A DNA stretch of 64,000 nt from Intestinimonas butyriciproducens (GCF_016901775.1 NZ_JACJKW010000017.1:1-64000); one strand, 5' to 3'; positions 41,245-50,154 are shown, counted from the stretch's first letter. Notes: a model not told the origin generated them from the sequence alone. Translations and numbers: made by a program.

Positions 41245-42813
41245 TTATTTGCCCTCCACATCAAACGGGAAATCCAGCCCCAGCTCATCAAAATACGGCT
41301 TCAATTCCGCGTCGATGTCCTTGATTTCACTTTGGAGCTTGCGAATTTCCGCAGCCACTTCGTTCAGATCAATTTCTTCTTCCGGCTCAAAGGTATCAAC
41401 ATAGCGGGGAATGTTGAGGTTAAAGCCGTTCTCTTCAATCTCCTGCATAGTCGCCACATGAGCATACTTGTCAATGTTCTCGCGGCGCTGGTATGCGTCT
41501 ACAATCTTGTCGATGTCGCTTTGCCGGAGGATGTTCTGATTCTTTCCAGCCTCAAAGTCTTTGGAAGCGTCGATAAACAGGATGTTATCCGCATTACCGT
41601 TACGCTCCCTCTTGAGGACAAGGACACAGACAGGAATACCTGTGCCAAAGAAGAGGTTTGCCGGAAGGCCAATGACTGCATCCAGCACATTCAGCTTTTG
41701 GATGAGGTGCTTGCGGATCACCTCTTCGGCAGCACCACGGAAGAGAACACCATGAGGAAGCAGGACAACGGCTCGTCCGTCTTCATCCATGTGGTAGACC
41801 ATGTGTTGCACAAAGGCAAAGTCCGCCTTGCTTTTCGGGGCAAGCTTGCCATATTCGTTGAAGCGGGGATCTTCCATGAACTTCATATCAGCAGACCAAT
41901 TCGCAGAGTATGGCGGATTAGCAACCTGAACGCGGAACTTCTTGTCGCCAAAATAGTCATGCTCCAAAGTATCGCCGTTGTAGATATTGAAGTTGCGGTA
42001 CGGAATGCCTCGCAGAATCATGTTCATTCGGGCGAGATTGTATGTAGTTGAGGTCAACTCTTGCCCATAGTAGTTTCTGACATTCGCGTAGTTTTTAAGA
42101 CGCAGCAGCAGCGAGCCGGAGCCACAGGTCGGGTCGGCAGCATCTTTCACATCCGTCAACCCGAGGCAAGCAAGGCGGCAAAGCAGCTCGGCAGGACCCG
42201 AAGGGGTATAGAACTCACCGGCTTTCTTTCCGGCAGTTGCAGCAAACTGACCGATCAGGTACTCGTAGGCATTGCCCAGCACATCAATTTTGGTGTCTTC
42301 CACGCCGAAGTTGATTTCGTCAAGGGAAGAGATAATCTTCGCCATTACAGAGCTGCGATCCTTTACAGTATGCCCGAGCTTTGTAGAATCAAGCTGCATA
42401 TCGGAAAATAAGCCATCGAAGTCTTCCTGAGAGTCGTTACCTATGGTGGACTCCATCAGGGAGTTGATAGCCTTCTGCAAAAACTCGATGTCAAAGGAAC
42501 GGTTCTCGACCATCTTGACCATCTTGCGGAAGAGGAATTGCGGCTCAATCACATAGCCGAGGTCACGCAGAGCTTCCTCTACGACAGCTTCTTTGTACTC
42601 AGGATCAGCCCATGCCTCTTCATAGCTGATCCCGTCATCTTTCAAAAGGTTGACCATGTACTTTTCGGTTTTGTCCGAAAGGTAGTAGTAGAAGATCATG
42701 CCCAAGATGTAATTCTTGAACTCATAGGCTTCCATATTGCCGCGAAGGGCGTTTGCCATTGCCCAGAGCTTGTTGCAAAGCTCTTTCTGATGAGCCTGAA
42801 TAGAGTTGTCCAT
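41245..42813 (-). CDS. hsdM: Type I DNA methyltransferase HsdM
   Basis: The 522-aa subunit has an N-terminal helical domain (LCNKLWAMANALRGNMEAYEFKNYILGMIFYYYLSDK), the AdoMet motif DPTCGSGSLLLRL (about residue 225) and the catalytic NPPYSANW (about 297), the N6-adenine type. The C-terminal end is a coiled coil (EEIDLNEVAAEIRKLQSEIKDIDAELKPYFDELG) that contacts HsdS. AAGGAGAATAAGAA precedes the ATG. It lies between hsdR and hsdS in a tight minus-strand operon with gaps of 12 and 2 bp. Confidence 0.95.
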   Translation of the reverse strand: MDNSIQAHQKELCNKLWAMANALRGNMEAYEFKNYILGMIFYYYLSDKTEKYMVNLLKDDGISYEEAWADPEYKEAVVEEALRDLGYVIEPQFLFRKMVKMVENRSFDIEFLQKAINSLMESTIGNDSQEDFDGLFSDMQLDSTKLGHTVKDRSSVMAKIISSLDEINFGVEDTKIDVLGNAYEYLIGQFAATAGKKAGEFYTPSGPAELLCRLACLGLTDVKDAADPTCGSGSLLLRLKNYANVRNYYGQELTSTTYNLARMNMILRGIPYRNFNIYNGDTLEHDYFGDKKFRVQVANPPYSANWSADMKFMEDPRFNEYGKLAPKSKADFAFVQHMVYHMDEDGRAVVLLPHGVLFRGAAEEVIRKHLIQKLNVLDAVIGLPANLFFGTGIPVCVLVLKRERNGNADNILFIDASKDFEAGKNQNILRQSDIDKIVDAYQRRENIDKYAHVATMQEIEENGFNLNIPRYVDTFEPEEEIDLNEVAAEIRKLQSEIKDIDAELKPYFDELGLDFPFDVEGK

Positions 42814-42825
42814 TTCTTATTCTCC

Positions 42826-45591
42826 TTATTGGTATTTCTCGGCGTGTTTTCTGATAAAGTCCACGATACGGTTGACCAAAGAACGCTTCTTCAAAAGCGG
42901 CATCGGCTTTGTGAGCCGGTCGCGGATGTTTCCGGCATCCATCGTACCGGAGAACTCGTATTCTGAGATGAAGTCGGTGAGCACCTTAGAGTCGATGTCC
43001 TCCTGATGGGCAAAGGCTTCAATCTCTTTTTGTTTTTCCGCGTTCTCGAAGTCGTTGTAGGCAGCGTCAATTTCATCCGCGCTGTTAAGCCCCGCAACAA
43101 CCGTGTCCAAGAACGATTGCAGGATCTCAACCTTTTTGAGCAGCTGCGGGTTGTCTGTCCTTCCAAGTTCATCTTTGATGTGCTTGATGTCATAGTCCTT
43201 CTGCTTCGCGTCATCAAAGTGGATGTTGCGGATGAGATTCATGATGTAGGCGACATTGATTCGGTCGCTCTCCATAAGTTCAATGCAGAAGTCCACATCG
43301 TTCAGAACAGAGACAACCTCACGGTCTGTTTTTTGCTTCGAGTAGAGCATCAGATATTTGCTCTTATAATCCTGATACTCCTGCTCAGACATCGTGAGTG
43401 CATCCTGGTCAAAGCTGAACTCGATAAAGGTATGCAGCGATTGCAGATACTTGGTCAGCTCGCGGAAGGTGACAACGAAGAGTTTTTGATCATCCTCGCT
43501 CTGCATGGTGTCCACGGCTGCGGGAGTGGCGGCGATCTCTTTGAGCTTTATGACCATCTCATTGAACTTCTCGACAAAGAAGTCATAGTCCGGGACAATA
43601 ATGCCGGAAGTATCTTGCGTTTTTGAGAACAAAGTAAGCGCGTCATCCGTCTGCTTTTTGAGGTTGCGGTAGCAGATGACAATGCCGAAGGGTTTTGTCT
43701 CTTTCTCCACGCGGTTCGTGCGGGAATAGGCTTGCAACAGGTCGTGATACTTCAAGTCCTTGTCCACATAGAGGACGGAAAGCGTTTTGCTGTCAAAACC
43801 GGTGAGGAACATATTGACCACAAGCAGGATGTCCAATGGCTTTGTCTTCTTGCCCTTCACACGGTCAGAAATATCCTTGTGATAGGCTGCGAAGGTATCG
43901 GTCGAGAAGTTGGTGCTATACATCTCGTTATAATCTTTGATGATCCTCTCCAAAGCATCGCGGCTGTGCTCATCCTTGCCTTCTGCATCCTCGTTTTGCC
44001 CATAAGAGAAGATACCGGAGATGTTCAAGTCGTGCTTTATGCTCTTGAAGATGTCATAATACTTGATCAGCGCCTCAATCGACGAAACGGCGAAGATTGC
44101 GGTGTATTGCCTGTTCCGTGTCTTTGCTTTATGATTTTGGACTATATGATTGGCAATGAGCGACATACGCTCTTCGGACAGATAAAGCTCATTGACATCA
44201 ATGGCATCTGCCAGCGTGGGATCGTCCCAGTCAAAATCGCCTTCCATCGTCTTTATGTATTCCACATGAAAGCCAAGGACATTGTTGTCAAAGATAGCGT
44301 CTTTGATCAGGTAGTTATGGACGCACTCCCCAAACAGCATCTCCGTGGTTTGCGTGATTTTTCCTTCTACTTTTCCGTTGACTTCAAAGCGGGGTGTTCC
44401 TGTAAAGCCAAAGAATTGAGCTTTCTGGAAGTGTCTCACAATGTCCTTGTGCATATCGCCAAACTGACTTCTGTGGCACTCGTCGATGATAAAAACAACC
44501 TTCTCATCTTTGTACGCATCCATGATCTTTGCATACTGAGGGCGCTTGACAGCATTCGCCATTTTTTGCATGGTGGTTACAATAAGCTGCCGGTTTTTAT
44601 CCTGCATCTGCTTCACAAGGACATCGGTGCGGTCAGTGGCATCTACCGAGCCATTTTCAAACTTATTAAACTCTTCCGTGGTCTGAGAGTCCAAATCCTT
44701 GCGGTCAACGAGAAAGATTACCTTTTTGATATTTGGATTGGCTGCGAGGATCTGCGCCGTCTTGAAGGAAGTCAGCGTTTTTCCCGCGCCGGTTGTATGC
44801 CAAACATAGGCATTGCGGTTGGTCAATGTCGCTTGCCGGACAAGAGCTTCGACCGCATATACCTGATAGGGGCGCATGACCATAAGCAGTTTATCCGTAT
44901 CATTCAGGATCATATACCGCGTCAGCATCTTGATGATATGGTCACGGGCGAGGAAGGCAATCGAGAAATCCTTCAAATTGGTAAGCCGCACATTGTCGAA
45001 GTCTGTCCAGAAGAATGCGAGGCTGTGCAGCATCTCCCGATCCGAGTTTGCAAAATACTTCGTGTCTACACCGTTGGAAACAACGAAGATTTGGATGAAA
45101 TGGTACAGACCGTTGTAGGAATGCTTTTTGTAGCGCATCACCTGATTGACCGCTTCTCGGATGTCGATGCCCCTTCGCTTTAATTCCACCTGAATCAAGG
45201 GAAGTCCGTTGACAAGGAGCGTCACATCGTAGCGATTGACATACTTTCCGACAACTGTCGTCTGGTGCGTTACCTGAAAAATATTCTTGGTGTGGTCGCT
45301 GTCAAAAAACGAAAGATACACCTTCGTCCCGTCTTCTCGCTCTAAGACAAATTTGTCTCTGAGGATTTTTGCACTTTGGAAAACAGATTTGCCAAGCATC
45401 AGATTAAGAATGCGTTCCCATTCCTTATCTGTGAGCGGCTTATCGAGCTTATCTGCATTGAACGCCTCGAATTGCACCTTGAAGTTTTCGACCAACGCAT
45501 CATAGTCGGGAACAGAAACGGTGCTATATCCCTGCTTATTCAGTTGATCTATGAATTGCAGTTCAAGCTCTGCTTCGCTTTGATATGCCAT
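42826..45591 (-). CDS. hsdR: Type I restriction endonuclease HsdR
   Basis: The 921-aa motor-nuclease has the N-terminal PD-(D/E)XK nuclease (RYDVTLLVNGLPLIQVELKRRG, about 115-138), Walker A HTTGAGKTLTSF (about 264), the DEAD-like IDECHRSQFG (about 367), GFTGTPRF, the helicase motif NMFLTGFDSKTLSVLYVDK and the ARG-rich AYSRTNRVEKETKPFG. Family features point to the EcoR124-like (type IC) group, an inference. The ATG at 45591 has GGAGATGAAG upstream. A partial recombination-site match lies 14 bp upstream of the start. All motifs appear intact. Confidence 0.95.
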   Translation of the reverse strand: MAYQSEAELELQFIDQLNKQGYSTVSVPDYDALVENFKVQFEAFNADKLDKPLTDKEWERILNLMLGKSVFQSAKILRDKFVLEREDGTKVYLSFFDSDHTKNIFQVTHQTTVVGKYVNRYDVTLLVNGLPLIQVELKRRGIDIREAVNQVMRYKKHSYNGLYHFIQIFVVSNGVDTKYFANSDREMLHSLAFFWTDFDNVRLTNLKDFSIAFLARDHIIKMLTRYMILNDTDKLLMVMRPYQVYAVEALVRQATLTNRNAYVWHTTGAGKTLTSFKTAQILAANPNIKKVIFLVDRKDLDSQTTEEFNKFENGSVDATDRTDVLVKQMQDKNRQLIVTTMQKMANAVKRPQYAKIMDAYKDEKVVFIIDECHRSQFGDMHKDIVRHFQKAQFFGFTGTPRFEVNGKVEGKITQTTEMLFGECVHNYLIKDAIFDNNVLGFHVEYIKTMEGDFDWDDPTLADAIDVNELYLSEERMSLIANHIVQNHKAKTRNRQYTAIFAVSSIEALIKYYDIFKSIKHDLNISGIFSYGQNEDAEGKDEHSRDALERIIKDYNEMYSTNFSTDTFAAYHKDISDRVKGKKTKPLDILLVVNMFLTGFDSKTLSVLYVDKDLKYHDLLQAYSRTNRVEKETKPFGIVICYRNLKKQTDDALTLFSKTQDTSGIIVPDYDFFVEKFNEMVIKLKEIAATPAAVDTMQSEDDQKLFVVTFRELTKYLQSLHTFIEFSFDQDALTMSEQEYQDYKSKYLMLYSKQKTDREVVSVLNDVDFCIELMESDRINVAYIMNLIRNIHFDDAKQKDYDIKHIKDELGRTDNPQLLKKVEILQSFLDTVVAGLNSADEIDAAYNDFENAEKQKEIEAFAHQEDIDSKVLTDFISEYEFSGTMDAGNIRDRLTKPMPLLKKRSLVNRIVDFIRKHAEKYQ

Positions 45592-45604
45592 ATCTTCATC
45601 TCCA

Positions 45605-45615
45605 TTACTTGAGGA
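45605..45615 (-). repeat. Partial hsdS-type site upstream of hsdR
   Basis: TCCTCAAGTAA on the minus strand, 11 bp identical to the start of the 26-bp sites and followed by T GG where those have C GG. It lies between hsdR and the XRE gene. Confidence 0.45.
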
Positions 45616-45675
45616 TCGTTTGGATGCCCAACGACCCCCGAATTTTATCTAACTGTTTTTACCGTAGGGAACATC

Positions 45676-45882
45676 TTATTCGTCGCGCAGCACTTCGCAA
45701 ATATCTCCGATGTCGCAATCAAGGTAGTCGCATAGACGCATTAAAACTGTCAGCGCGACTTCCTCTCCCTTATTGAGTTTGCTCATAGTGCCTGTGGATA
45801 GCCCTACATCCTTGCGCAGCGTCGCCTTGGATATATCTTTTTGGATGAGCAGCACCCATAATTTCTTGTAGCTTATTCTCAT
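45676..45882 (-). CDS. XRE-family HTH regulator of the hsd operon
   Basis: This 68-aa protein (MRISYKKLWVLLIQKDISKATLRKDVGLSTGTMSKLNKGEEVALTVLMRLCDYLDCDIGDICEVL) is a minimal Cro/CI HTH of the YozG type. ATG 45882 is preceded by AAGGAGCG; the longer frame has no SD. It is the first gene of the minus-strand hsd cluster, 84 bp before hsdR, and has its own promoter at 45934. A role in timing hsdR expression after entry into a new cell is likely but inferred. Confidence 0.75.
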   Translation of the reverse strand: MRISYKKLWVLLIQKDISKATLRKDVGLSTGTMSKLNKGEEVALTVLMRLCDYLDCDIGDICEVLRDE

Positions 45883-45933
45883 ACAAACGCTCCTTATATT
45901 GCGGTTTGTGACGGGTACAAAAACACAATTTAC

Positions 45934-45962
45934 ATTGTAGCAGAAACGCTTGGTGTCTACAA
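45934..45962 (-). promoter_or_regulatory. Promoter of the XRE-hsd cluster
   Basis: On the minus strand TTGTAG (45962-45957) and TACAAT (45939-45934) are 17 bp apart, 52 bp before the XRE start. Confidence 0.7.
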
Positions 45963-46037
45963 CGCATTTCTTCGAGTATTTACAAAAAAGTTGCAAGCTC
46001 TCGAAGCATTAGGGGGCAAATGAAACCTGAGCGCCTT

Positions 46038-46492
46038 TCAGCGGCTCAGGTCAGACCATTGGGGCTGAATAAGCCGGTCCCTTTTGAATACAGCCTTTGT
46101 GTAAAAGTCGAGGGACATGACCATATCAAAACCTTTAATGTGGTCAAAGAAGGAGATGTCATCCGACATCTCAATAATTCTTCTAAGGAAGCCCATGCAC
46201 GCGCCGCAATCAAAATAGTAGGTGGCAGAAATGTGACTCAGATGTTCCTCAATCTCAATATCCAGCTCATAGTCATTTGAGATTTCTATGGCTGTTTCGA
46301 TGAAAGTTTGCGCCATTTTCTCGCGTTCCGGCAAGGCAAGGTAAGTTACATTGCTATAAATCTTTTTCATGATTTCGTTGAACGAAGGTGCTTGCTTTGC
46401 ATCTTCTCCGAAGGCTTCTACGAGGTCGGTTCTTTCTTGAGTTCCTCTATTGTTTCTTTGTGAAAGTGTTTCTCATAGATTATCTCTCCCAT
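46038..46492 (-). pseudogene. Unknown ICE protein, apparently frameshifted
   Basis: The intact part is a 110-codon frame ending at 46038 (MKKIYSNVTYLALPEREKMAQTFIETAIEISNDYELDIEIEEHLSHISATYYFDCGACMGFLRRII...). Upstream in the same frame the sequence continues sensibly (RTDLVEAFGEDAKQAPSFNEI) but meets a stop with no start. A well-placed start exists at 46492 (AGAGGAACG before ATG) in another frame, giving MGEIIYEKHFHKETIEELKKE. The two parts join if one base is shifted near 46430. Either a frameshift mutation or an internal start at 46370. No family is recognised. Confidence 0.55.
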
Positions 46493-46934
46493 CGTTCCTC
46501 TCTCCTAAATTGATTATTGTCAGCCCATTTTTCTGAGCGCGTTCGAGTGTTTGCGCAGCGCCTCCCCAGCCGTGAGTCACATAGCACAAAGCGTATGCAG
46601 CGTTATCAACGAGATACCGGTTCCTTGCTGGGATCGCAGCCTTAAAATGATACTTCTCAAAGCCTTCTGGATAGATAATGTCATCGAAGTATTTTGGCTC
46701 GGCAATGTTGAAAGTGAGGTAGGGGATGACAAGGTAGTTCCTTATCTGCGGATAGCTCTTTTTCAGGTCAAAGACAACCCTTGCGCACATCCAATCAAAC
46801 CCGCCCATGCCGCCATTTAAGAAGTCAGTAACCCCGGAGGCGATAAGCTTTTCAACTTCTCGACGGACATCCTCTGCTTGGACACCGTAGCATTCCTTGT
46901 GACCAATGAAGGTCGCTGTCGCTTCTTTTCCCAT
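46473..46934 (-). CDS. SLOG-family nucleotide-binding protein
   Basis: This 153-aa protein reads MGKEATATFIGHKECYG...VTDFLNGGMGGFDWMCARVVFDLKKSYPQIRNYLVIPY and later VDNAAYALCYVTHGWGGAAQTLERAQKNGLTIINLG, the Rossmann-like SLOG/YspA pattern with GGMGGFD as the nucleotide-binding loop. SLOG proteins sense or process nucleotide signals in stress and defence systems, but small stand-alone ones are uncharacterised. ATG 46934 is chosen with GAGGTG upstream. Its last 20 bases overlap the start of the frameshifted gene. It is divergent from an XRE regulator across a palindrome-rich promoter region. Confidence 0.75.
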   Translation of the reverse strand: MGKEATATFIGHKECYGVQAEDVRREVEKLIASGVTDFLNGGMGGFDWMCARVVFDLKKSYPQIRNYLVIPYLTFNIAEPKYFDDIIYPEGFEKYHFKAAIPARNRYLVDNAAYALCYVTHGWGGAAQTLERAQKNGLTIINLGERNDGRDNL

Positions 46935-46987
46935 CTCAAGATACACCTCTTCAAAATAAAAGGATAGCACAACTCCATGAACAAATC

Positions 46988-47068
46988 AACGCTATTAGCG
47001 TTGGCAACTTCCACATAGAATGTGTATAGTGATAGCCGTGTCACCTATACTATTAGTGTATATTACAC
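46988..47068. promoter_or_regulatory. Divergent control region with three palindromes
   Basis: Between the SLOG gene (minus) and the XRE gene (plus) lie AACGCTATTAGCGTT (46988-47002), TATAGTGA/TCACCTATA (47025-47032 and 47041-47049) and GTGTATATTACAC (47056-47068). They are candidate operators for the XRE protein at 47088. Confidence 0.55.
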
Positions 47069-47087
47069 GCTGATAGGAGGTGCTGTG

Positions 47088-47423
47088 ATGAGGCTTGAGT
47101 CCGTCGGCAAAAATATCCGCAAATACCGCCTGATGAGGAAGCTTCGTCAAGAGGACCTTGCGGAAAAAGCCGACCTGAGTATTAACTATGTGGGCGCAAT
47201 AGAGCGCGGCGAAAAAACGCCTTCTCTTGAGTCCTTGATTTCCATAATCAACGCTCTCGGCGTTTCAGCGGATATGATCCTTGCGGATGTCCTTGACAAT
47301 GGGTATTTGGTAAAAGATTCGCTTCTGGCTCAAAAGCTTGATAAACTTCCTGCGGAGGATCGCTCTCAGATTTATGATGTCATCGACGCGATGATCAAGC
47401 ATTCAAAACAAGTTAAGCCCTGA
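47088..47423 (+). CDS. XRE-family transcriptional regulator
   Basis: This 111-aa protein has a Cro/CI HTH (VGKNIRKYRLMRKLRQEDLAEKADLSINYVGAIERGEKTPSLESLISIINALGVSADMILAD) and a C-terminal helical tail (QKLDKLPAEDRSQIYDVIDAMIKHSKQV). AGGAGGTG precedes ATG 47088. It is the only plus-strand gene between the hsd cluster and the relaxase, and likely represses its own promoter and the SLOG gene through the palindromes upstream. A strong terminator follows. Confidence 0.82.
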   Translation: MRLESVGKNIRKYRLMRKLRQEDLAEKADLSINYVGAIERGEKTPSLESLISIINALGVSADMILADVLDNGYLVKDSLLAQKLDKLPAEDRSQIYDVIDAMIKHSKQVKP

Positions 47424-47430
47424 AATAACG

Positions 47431-47475
47431 AAGGCTCACCGAAATCTTGCAGTAGGTTTCGGTGAGCCTTTTTCT
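47431..47475. terminator. Bidirectional terminator
   Basis: AAGGCTCACCGAAA (47431-47444) pairs with TTTCGGTGAGCCTT (47457-47470), T run on the plus strand. It separates the XRE gene from the convergent relaxase gene. Confidence 0.88.
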
Positions 47476-47480
47476 TTTGC

Positions 47481-48848
47481 TTATTCGAGTTCTCCGCTGC
47501 GGGATTTCTCCTGTTCCTTTGCCATCGAGGGACTGAGGAAATCATCCACATTCGCCTTCATCGTGTCAATCAGGCGAGCTTCTTTTTTCAACTTGGCGCG
47601 TTCGTCATAAAGGCGCTGCTGCTCGTCCACGAGCCGTTGTTGTTCGGCTTGCAGAGATTTCAAGCTCGGCAATTTTCCGTCGCCCTGTATGGCGAGAAGG
47701 GTGCTCTTTGCTGCCTCATAGATGACAAGTTCGGCTTCATGTTTGGCTCTGAACGCCGGTTTGTCTGCCGCCTTCATATAGGCATCATAAATTGGTTTGA
47801 GACGCTGGTAGTTCGAGATGTTTTTGATAAGCGGCTGGACTTCGCGCAGTCTGGCTTCAACGCTTTTCAACTCATCACCGGTTCGGGCATAGGAGCTGTG
47901 AATGTCCTCGGCTTTCTTTTCAAGGTCAGCATATTGCAGAAGGTTGTTCTCGGTCAGATAGTTGAGGGTACGCGCAGCCTCCTTGAGAATGGTGAGCTTT
48001 GCTTTGTGCTCATAACCCTTGCTGCCGATGAGTTGGATGCGTTCCTGAATGTCGCTGATGAGGGAGATCCCCCAGCGAGAGGTCTGCATCTGGCGCTTGC
48101 GGTTCCCGCGCCCCTGAATGCGCTCTTTGATCCGGTCCTCGGTGTAGTTGTCTCCGATGGTCTTTGCACGGGTAAAACGCTCCTGTCCCTCAGCACGGAA
48201 GGAGATGTATTTTCCGGTCTTGATTTCATATCCGGCTTCCTGCATGAGCTTCAAAAACTCATCGTAATCCTTCGCTGTGATGATGCAGCGGTCGATGGTC
48301 TGCTTGAGTTTTTGCTTCCAGCTCGTGCCGCGTTTGGCCTCCGTGTATTCCTTGTAGTCCATGCCCTTGCTCTGCGAGGGCGGGATCACGGAAAGCCCAT
48401 GCTCCTTGCAGATTTCATCGCTGAGTTGGCGCATTTCCCGGTAGGTTCGCCGGTTGCTTCGGTAGGCATGATAGTCTACAAAATTGACAGCGTTGAAGAT
48501 GATGTGATTATGGCAATGCCCCTTGTCGATGTGGGTGGCAATCACATACTCATACTTGCCTTTCAGCCATTCGTCGGCAAACTGCTTGCCAATTTCATGA
48601 GCCATCTCCGGCGTGACTTCTCCGATGTCGAATGATTGAATCAGGTGTCGGGCAATCACCTTCGGCATCTGCATTCCTTGCTGGGCGGCGAGGTTTCGCG
48701 TCCACTCAAATTCATTTGCCGCCGCGTCGCTGGCAGCACAGCCGAAAGAGGAAACATAGAGCTGATCGTCAGTCTTCGCCGGGTCGAGGATGTAGGCAAG
48801 CGCCTTGTTTACAGTTCCTCGGATTGGCTTGATTTTAGTAACTGCCAT
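47481..48848 (-). CDS. MobP-type relaxase of the ICE
   Basis: The 455-aa relaxase has the catalytic N-domain (MAVTKIKPIRGTVNKALAYILDPAKT, with Tyr19), the HUH motif HIDKGHCHNHIIFNAVNF (about residue 106) and RTYREMRQLSDEICKEHGLSVI. The rest is a coiled-coil tail ending in SRSGELE. It nicks oriT and pilots the strand during conjugation. It overlaps the upstream mobC gene by 40 bp. The relaxase is on the opposite strand to the transfer operon, with oriT upstream of mobC at 49139 or beyond. Confidence 0.92.
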   Translation of the reverse strand: MAVTKIKPIRGTVNKALAYILDPAKTDDQLYVSSFGCAASDAAANEFEWTRNLAAQQGMQMPKVIARHLIQSFDIGEVTPEMAHEIGKQFADEWLKGKYEYVIATHIDKGHCHNHIIFNAVNFVDYHAYRSNRRTYREMRQLSDEICKEHGLSVIPPSQSKGMDYKEYTEAKRGTSWKQKLKQTIDRCIITAKDYDEFLKLMQEAGYEIKTGKYISFRAEGQERFTRAKTIGDNYTEDRIKERIQGRGNRKRQMQTSRWGISLISDIQERIQLIGSKGYEHKAKLTILKEAARTLNYLTENNLLQYADLEKKAEDIHSSYARTGDELKSVEARLREVQPLIKNISNYQRLKPIYDAYMKAADKPAFRAKHEAELVIYEAAKSTLLAIQGDGKLPSLKSLQAEQQRLVDEQQRLYDERAKLKKEARLIDTMKANVDDFLSPSMAKEQEKSRSGELE

Positions 48849-49138
48849 ATTTCCTTTTGCCTCTCTTTCAGCTCGGTGACATCATCCTCATAAAGGTTTC
48901 CCTTTGAATTGATACGGCGGCAAATCTGGTTGATATTTGACGCTGCACGGCTGACAGCGGCGGCAAGCTTCTTCTGCTGGGTGTAGTCCACCTTGATGAT
49001 GTAGCCGTCAATCGCTATCTTCCTGAGATATGCGCCCATGTTCTTTGTTCCGAGCTGCGCCATCTTTGATTTGATGATCCGATGCTCATTTTCCGACACG
49101 CAGAACTCAATGCGTATTGGCCTCGTTCTATTTGCCAT
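48809..49138 (-). CDS. mobC: MobC-type relaxosome protein
   Basis: This 109-aa protein (MANRTRPIRIEFCVSENEHRIIKSKMAQLGTKNMGAYLRKIAIDGYIIKVDYTQQKKLAAAVSRAASNINQICRRINSKGNLYEDDVTELKERQKEIWQLL) is a ribbon-helix-helix plus bMobC domain protein. It binds oriT and helps the relaxase to load. ATG 49138 is chosen; the longer frame lacks an SD. It is co-translated with the relaxase, whose start lies inside it. Confidence 0.85.
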   Translation of the reverse strand: MANRTRPIRIEFCVSENEHRIIKSKMAQLGTKNMGAYLRKIAIDGYIIKVDYTQQKKLAAAVSRAASNINQICRRINSKGNLYEDDVTELKERQKEIWQLLKSSQSEEL

Positions 49139-49330
49139 AGGCAATTTGTCCTTTCGTAAAGATAGAGGGTTTGGGAGACATCCCAACAAGCATTTGAAGA
49201 GTAAGGGCGGGGTTCCTTTACTCGAAAATCGCCGTGTGTACGGACACCGGCTGTGCTTGCTATTCTCTCAAAATCGTACTCCCGGTGTATCTCCCCGTAA
49301 AAATCCCCTTCACTTTACAACGGACATTTT
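49139..49330. other. oriT candidate of the ICE
   Basis: This noncoding stretch directly upstream of mobC has TTGGGA/TCCCAA (49171-49186), GTGT and ACAC elements around 49243-49255, and the 26-bp sequence at 49305-49330 that recurs inverted at 60569. Position upstream of mobC-mobP makes it the likely origin of transfer; the nick site is not known. Confidence 0.5.
49305..49330 (+). repeat. 26-bp inverted repeat, copy 1
   Basis: CCCCTTCACTTTACAACG followed by GACATTTT; its exact reverse complement is at 60569-60594, 11.2 kb away. Flanks differ, so the shared unit is 26 bp. Confidence 0.85.
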
Positions 49331-49355
49331 ATAAGGAAATTAGCGGTATGGACGA

Positions 49356-49380
49356 GAAAAAAGGCGCTCGAAAGCGCCTT
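49356..49380 (-). terminator. Terminator of the minus-strand cargo operon
   Basis: AAGGCGCT (49361-49368), loop CGAA, AGCGCCTT (49373-49380), with a minus-strand T run below 49362. It ends transcription from the vWA gene. Confidence 0.8.
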
Positions 49381-49398
49381 CTCTCATGCTTGTGCAGC

Positions 49399-50058
49399 TT
49401 ATTTCTTTTTCCCTTTACCGCGTTTCTCGTAGTCCTCGTCAATCCGACGCTTCCAATCTGCGCCGAGCGGGGCGCTCTGTCGGACCGCAGAGATTGCTTC
49501 ACTCTGCACTTCAAAGTTGAGCTGCGTCCCAGCGCTGTCAGAGTGGTAATTGACAGCCCGGTCAGCTCCGATCCCAAAGTGCCGCGCTGTTTCCACCGCG
49601 TCAATGTTTGCGCCGAAGAACAGGAACTCCCAGCCGTACTTTGCCTTCTGCCGCTCGATCATCTGCTTCACCCGGTCGCTGCTGTAAAACCGGCTCGCAT
49701 TCTCCATCCCGTCCGTGGTGATGATAAACAGCGTATGCTCCGGGACATCCTCCGGTCGGGCGTACTTATGGACATTGCCGATGTGATGGATCGCACCGCC
49801 GATGGCATCCAGAAGAGCCGTGCAGCCCCGGACGGTATAGTCCCTGTCGGTCATAGGCTTGATGTCTCGGATGTCCACGCGGTCATGGATCACCTCGCTC
49901 ATGTTGTCGAAGAGGACTGTGGAGACAAGCGCTTCGCCGTCTACCTTCCTTTGCTTCTCGATCATGGAGTTGAAGCCGCCGATGGTGTCGGCTTCCAGTC
50001 CGCTCATAGAGCCGCTGCGGTCAAGGATAAAGACGATCTCGGTTAAGTTCTTTTTCAT
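49399..50058 (-). CDS. vWA-domain protein
   Basis: The 219-aa protein is a single von Willebrand A domain: EIVFILDRSGSMSGLEADTIGGFNSM carries the MIDAS motif DxSxS, TVRGCTALLDAIGGA the Thr and TTDGMENASR the distal Asp. It ends in a basic tail (KRGKGKKK). No signal peptide is seen, so it should be cytoplasmic, a metal-dependent protein binder. ATG 50058 has GGAGGATTC upstream. It lies at the end of the cargo block near YolD and the polymerase; in other systems such vWA proteins work with AAA ATPases or tellurium-resistance sets, none visible here. Confidence 0.8.
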   Translation of the reverse strand: MKKNLTEIVFILDRSGSMSGLEADTIGGFNSMIEKQRKVDGEALVSTVLFDNMSEVIHDRVDIRDIKPMTDRDYTVRGCTALLDAIGGAIHHIGNVHKYARPEDVPEHTLFIITTDGMENASRFYSSDRVKQMIERQKAKYGWEFLFFGANIDAVETARHFGIGADRAVNYHSDSAGTQLNFEVQSEAISAVRQSAPLGADWKRRIDEDYEKRGKGKKK

Positions 50059-50154
50059 GATGAATCCTCCCATATAGAAAAACTGTGACTGCTTTTGCTT
50101 ACAGTCACAGTATAGGAGAAATCGTCTTCGGTCTGGTCGCATGGAAAGCGACAT

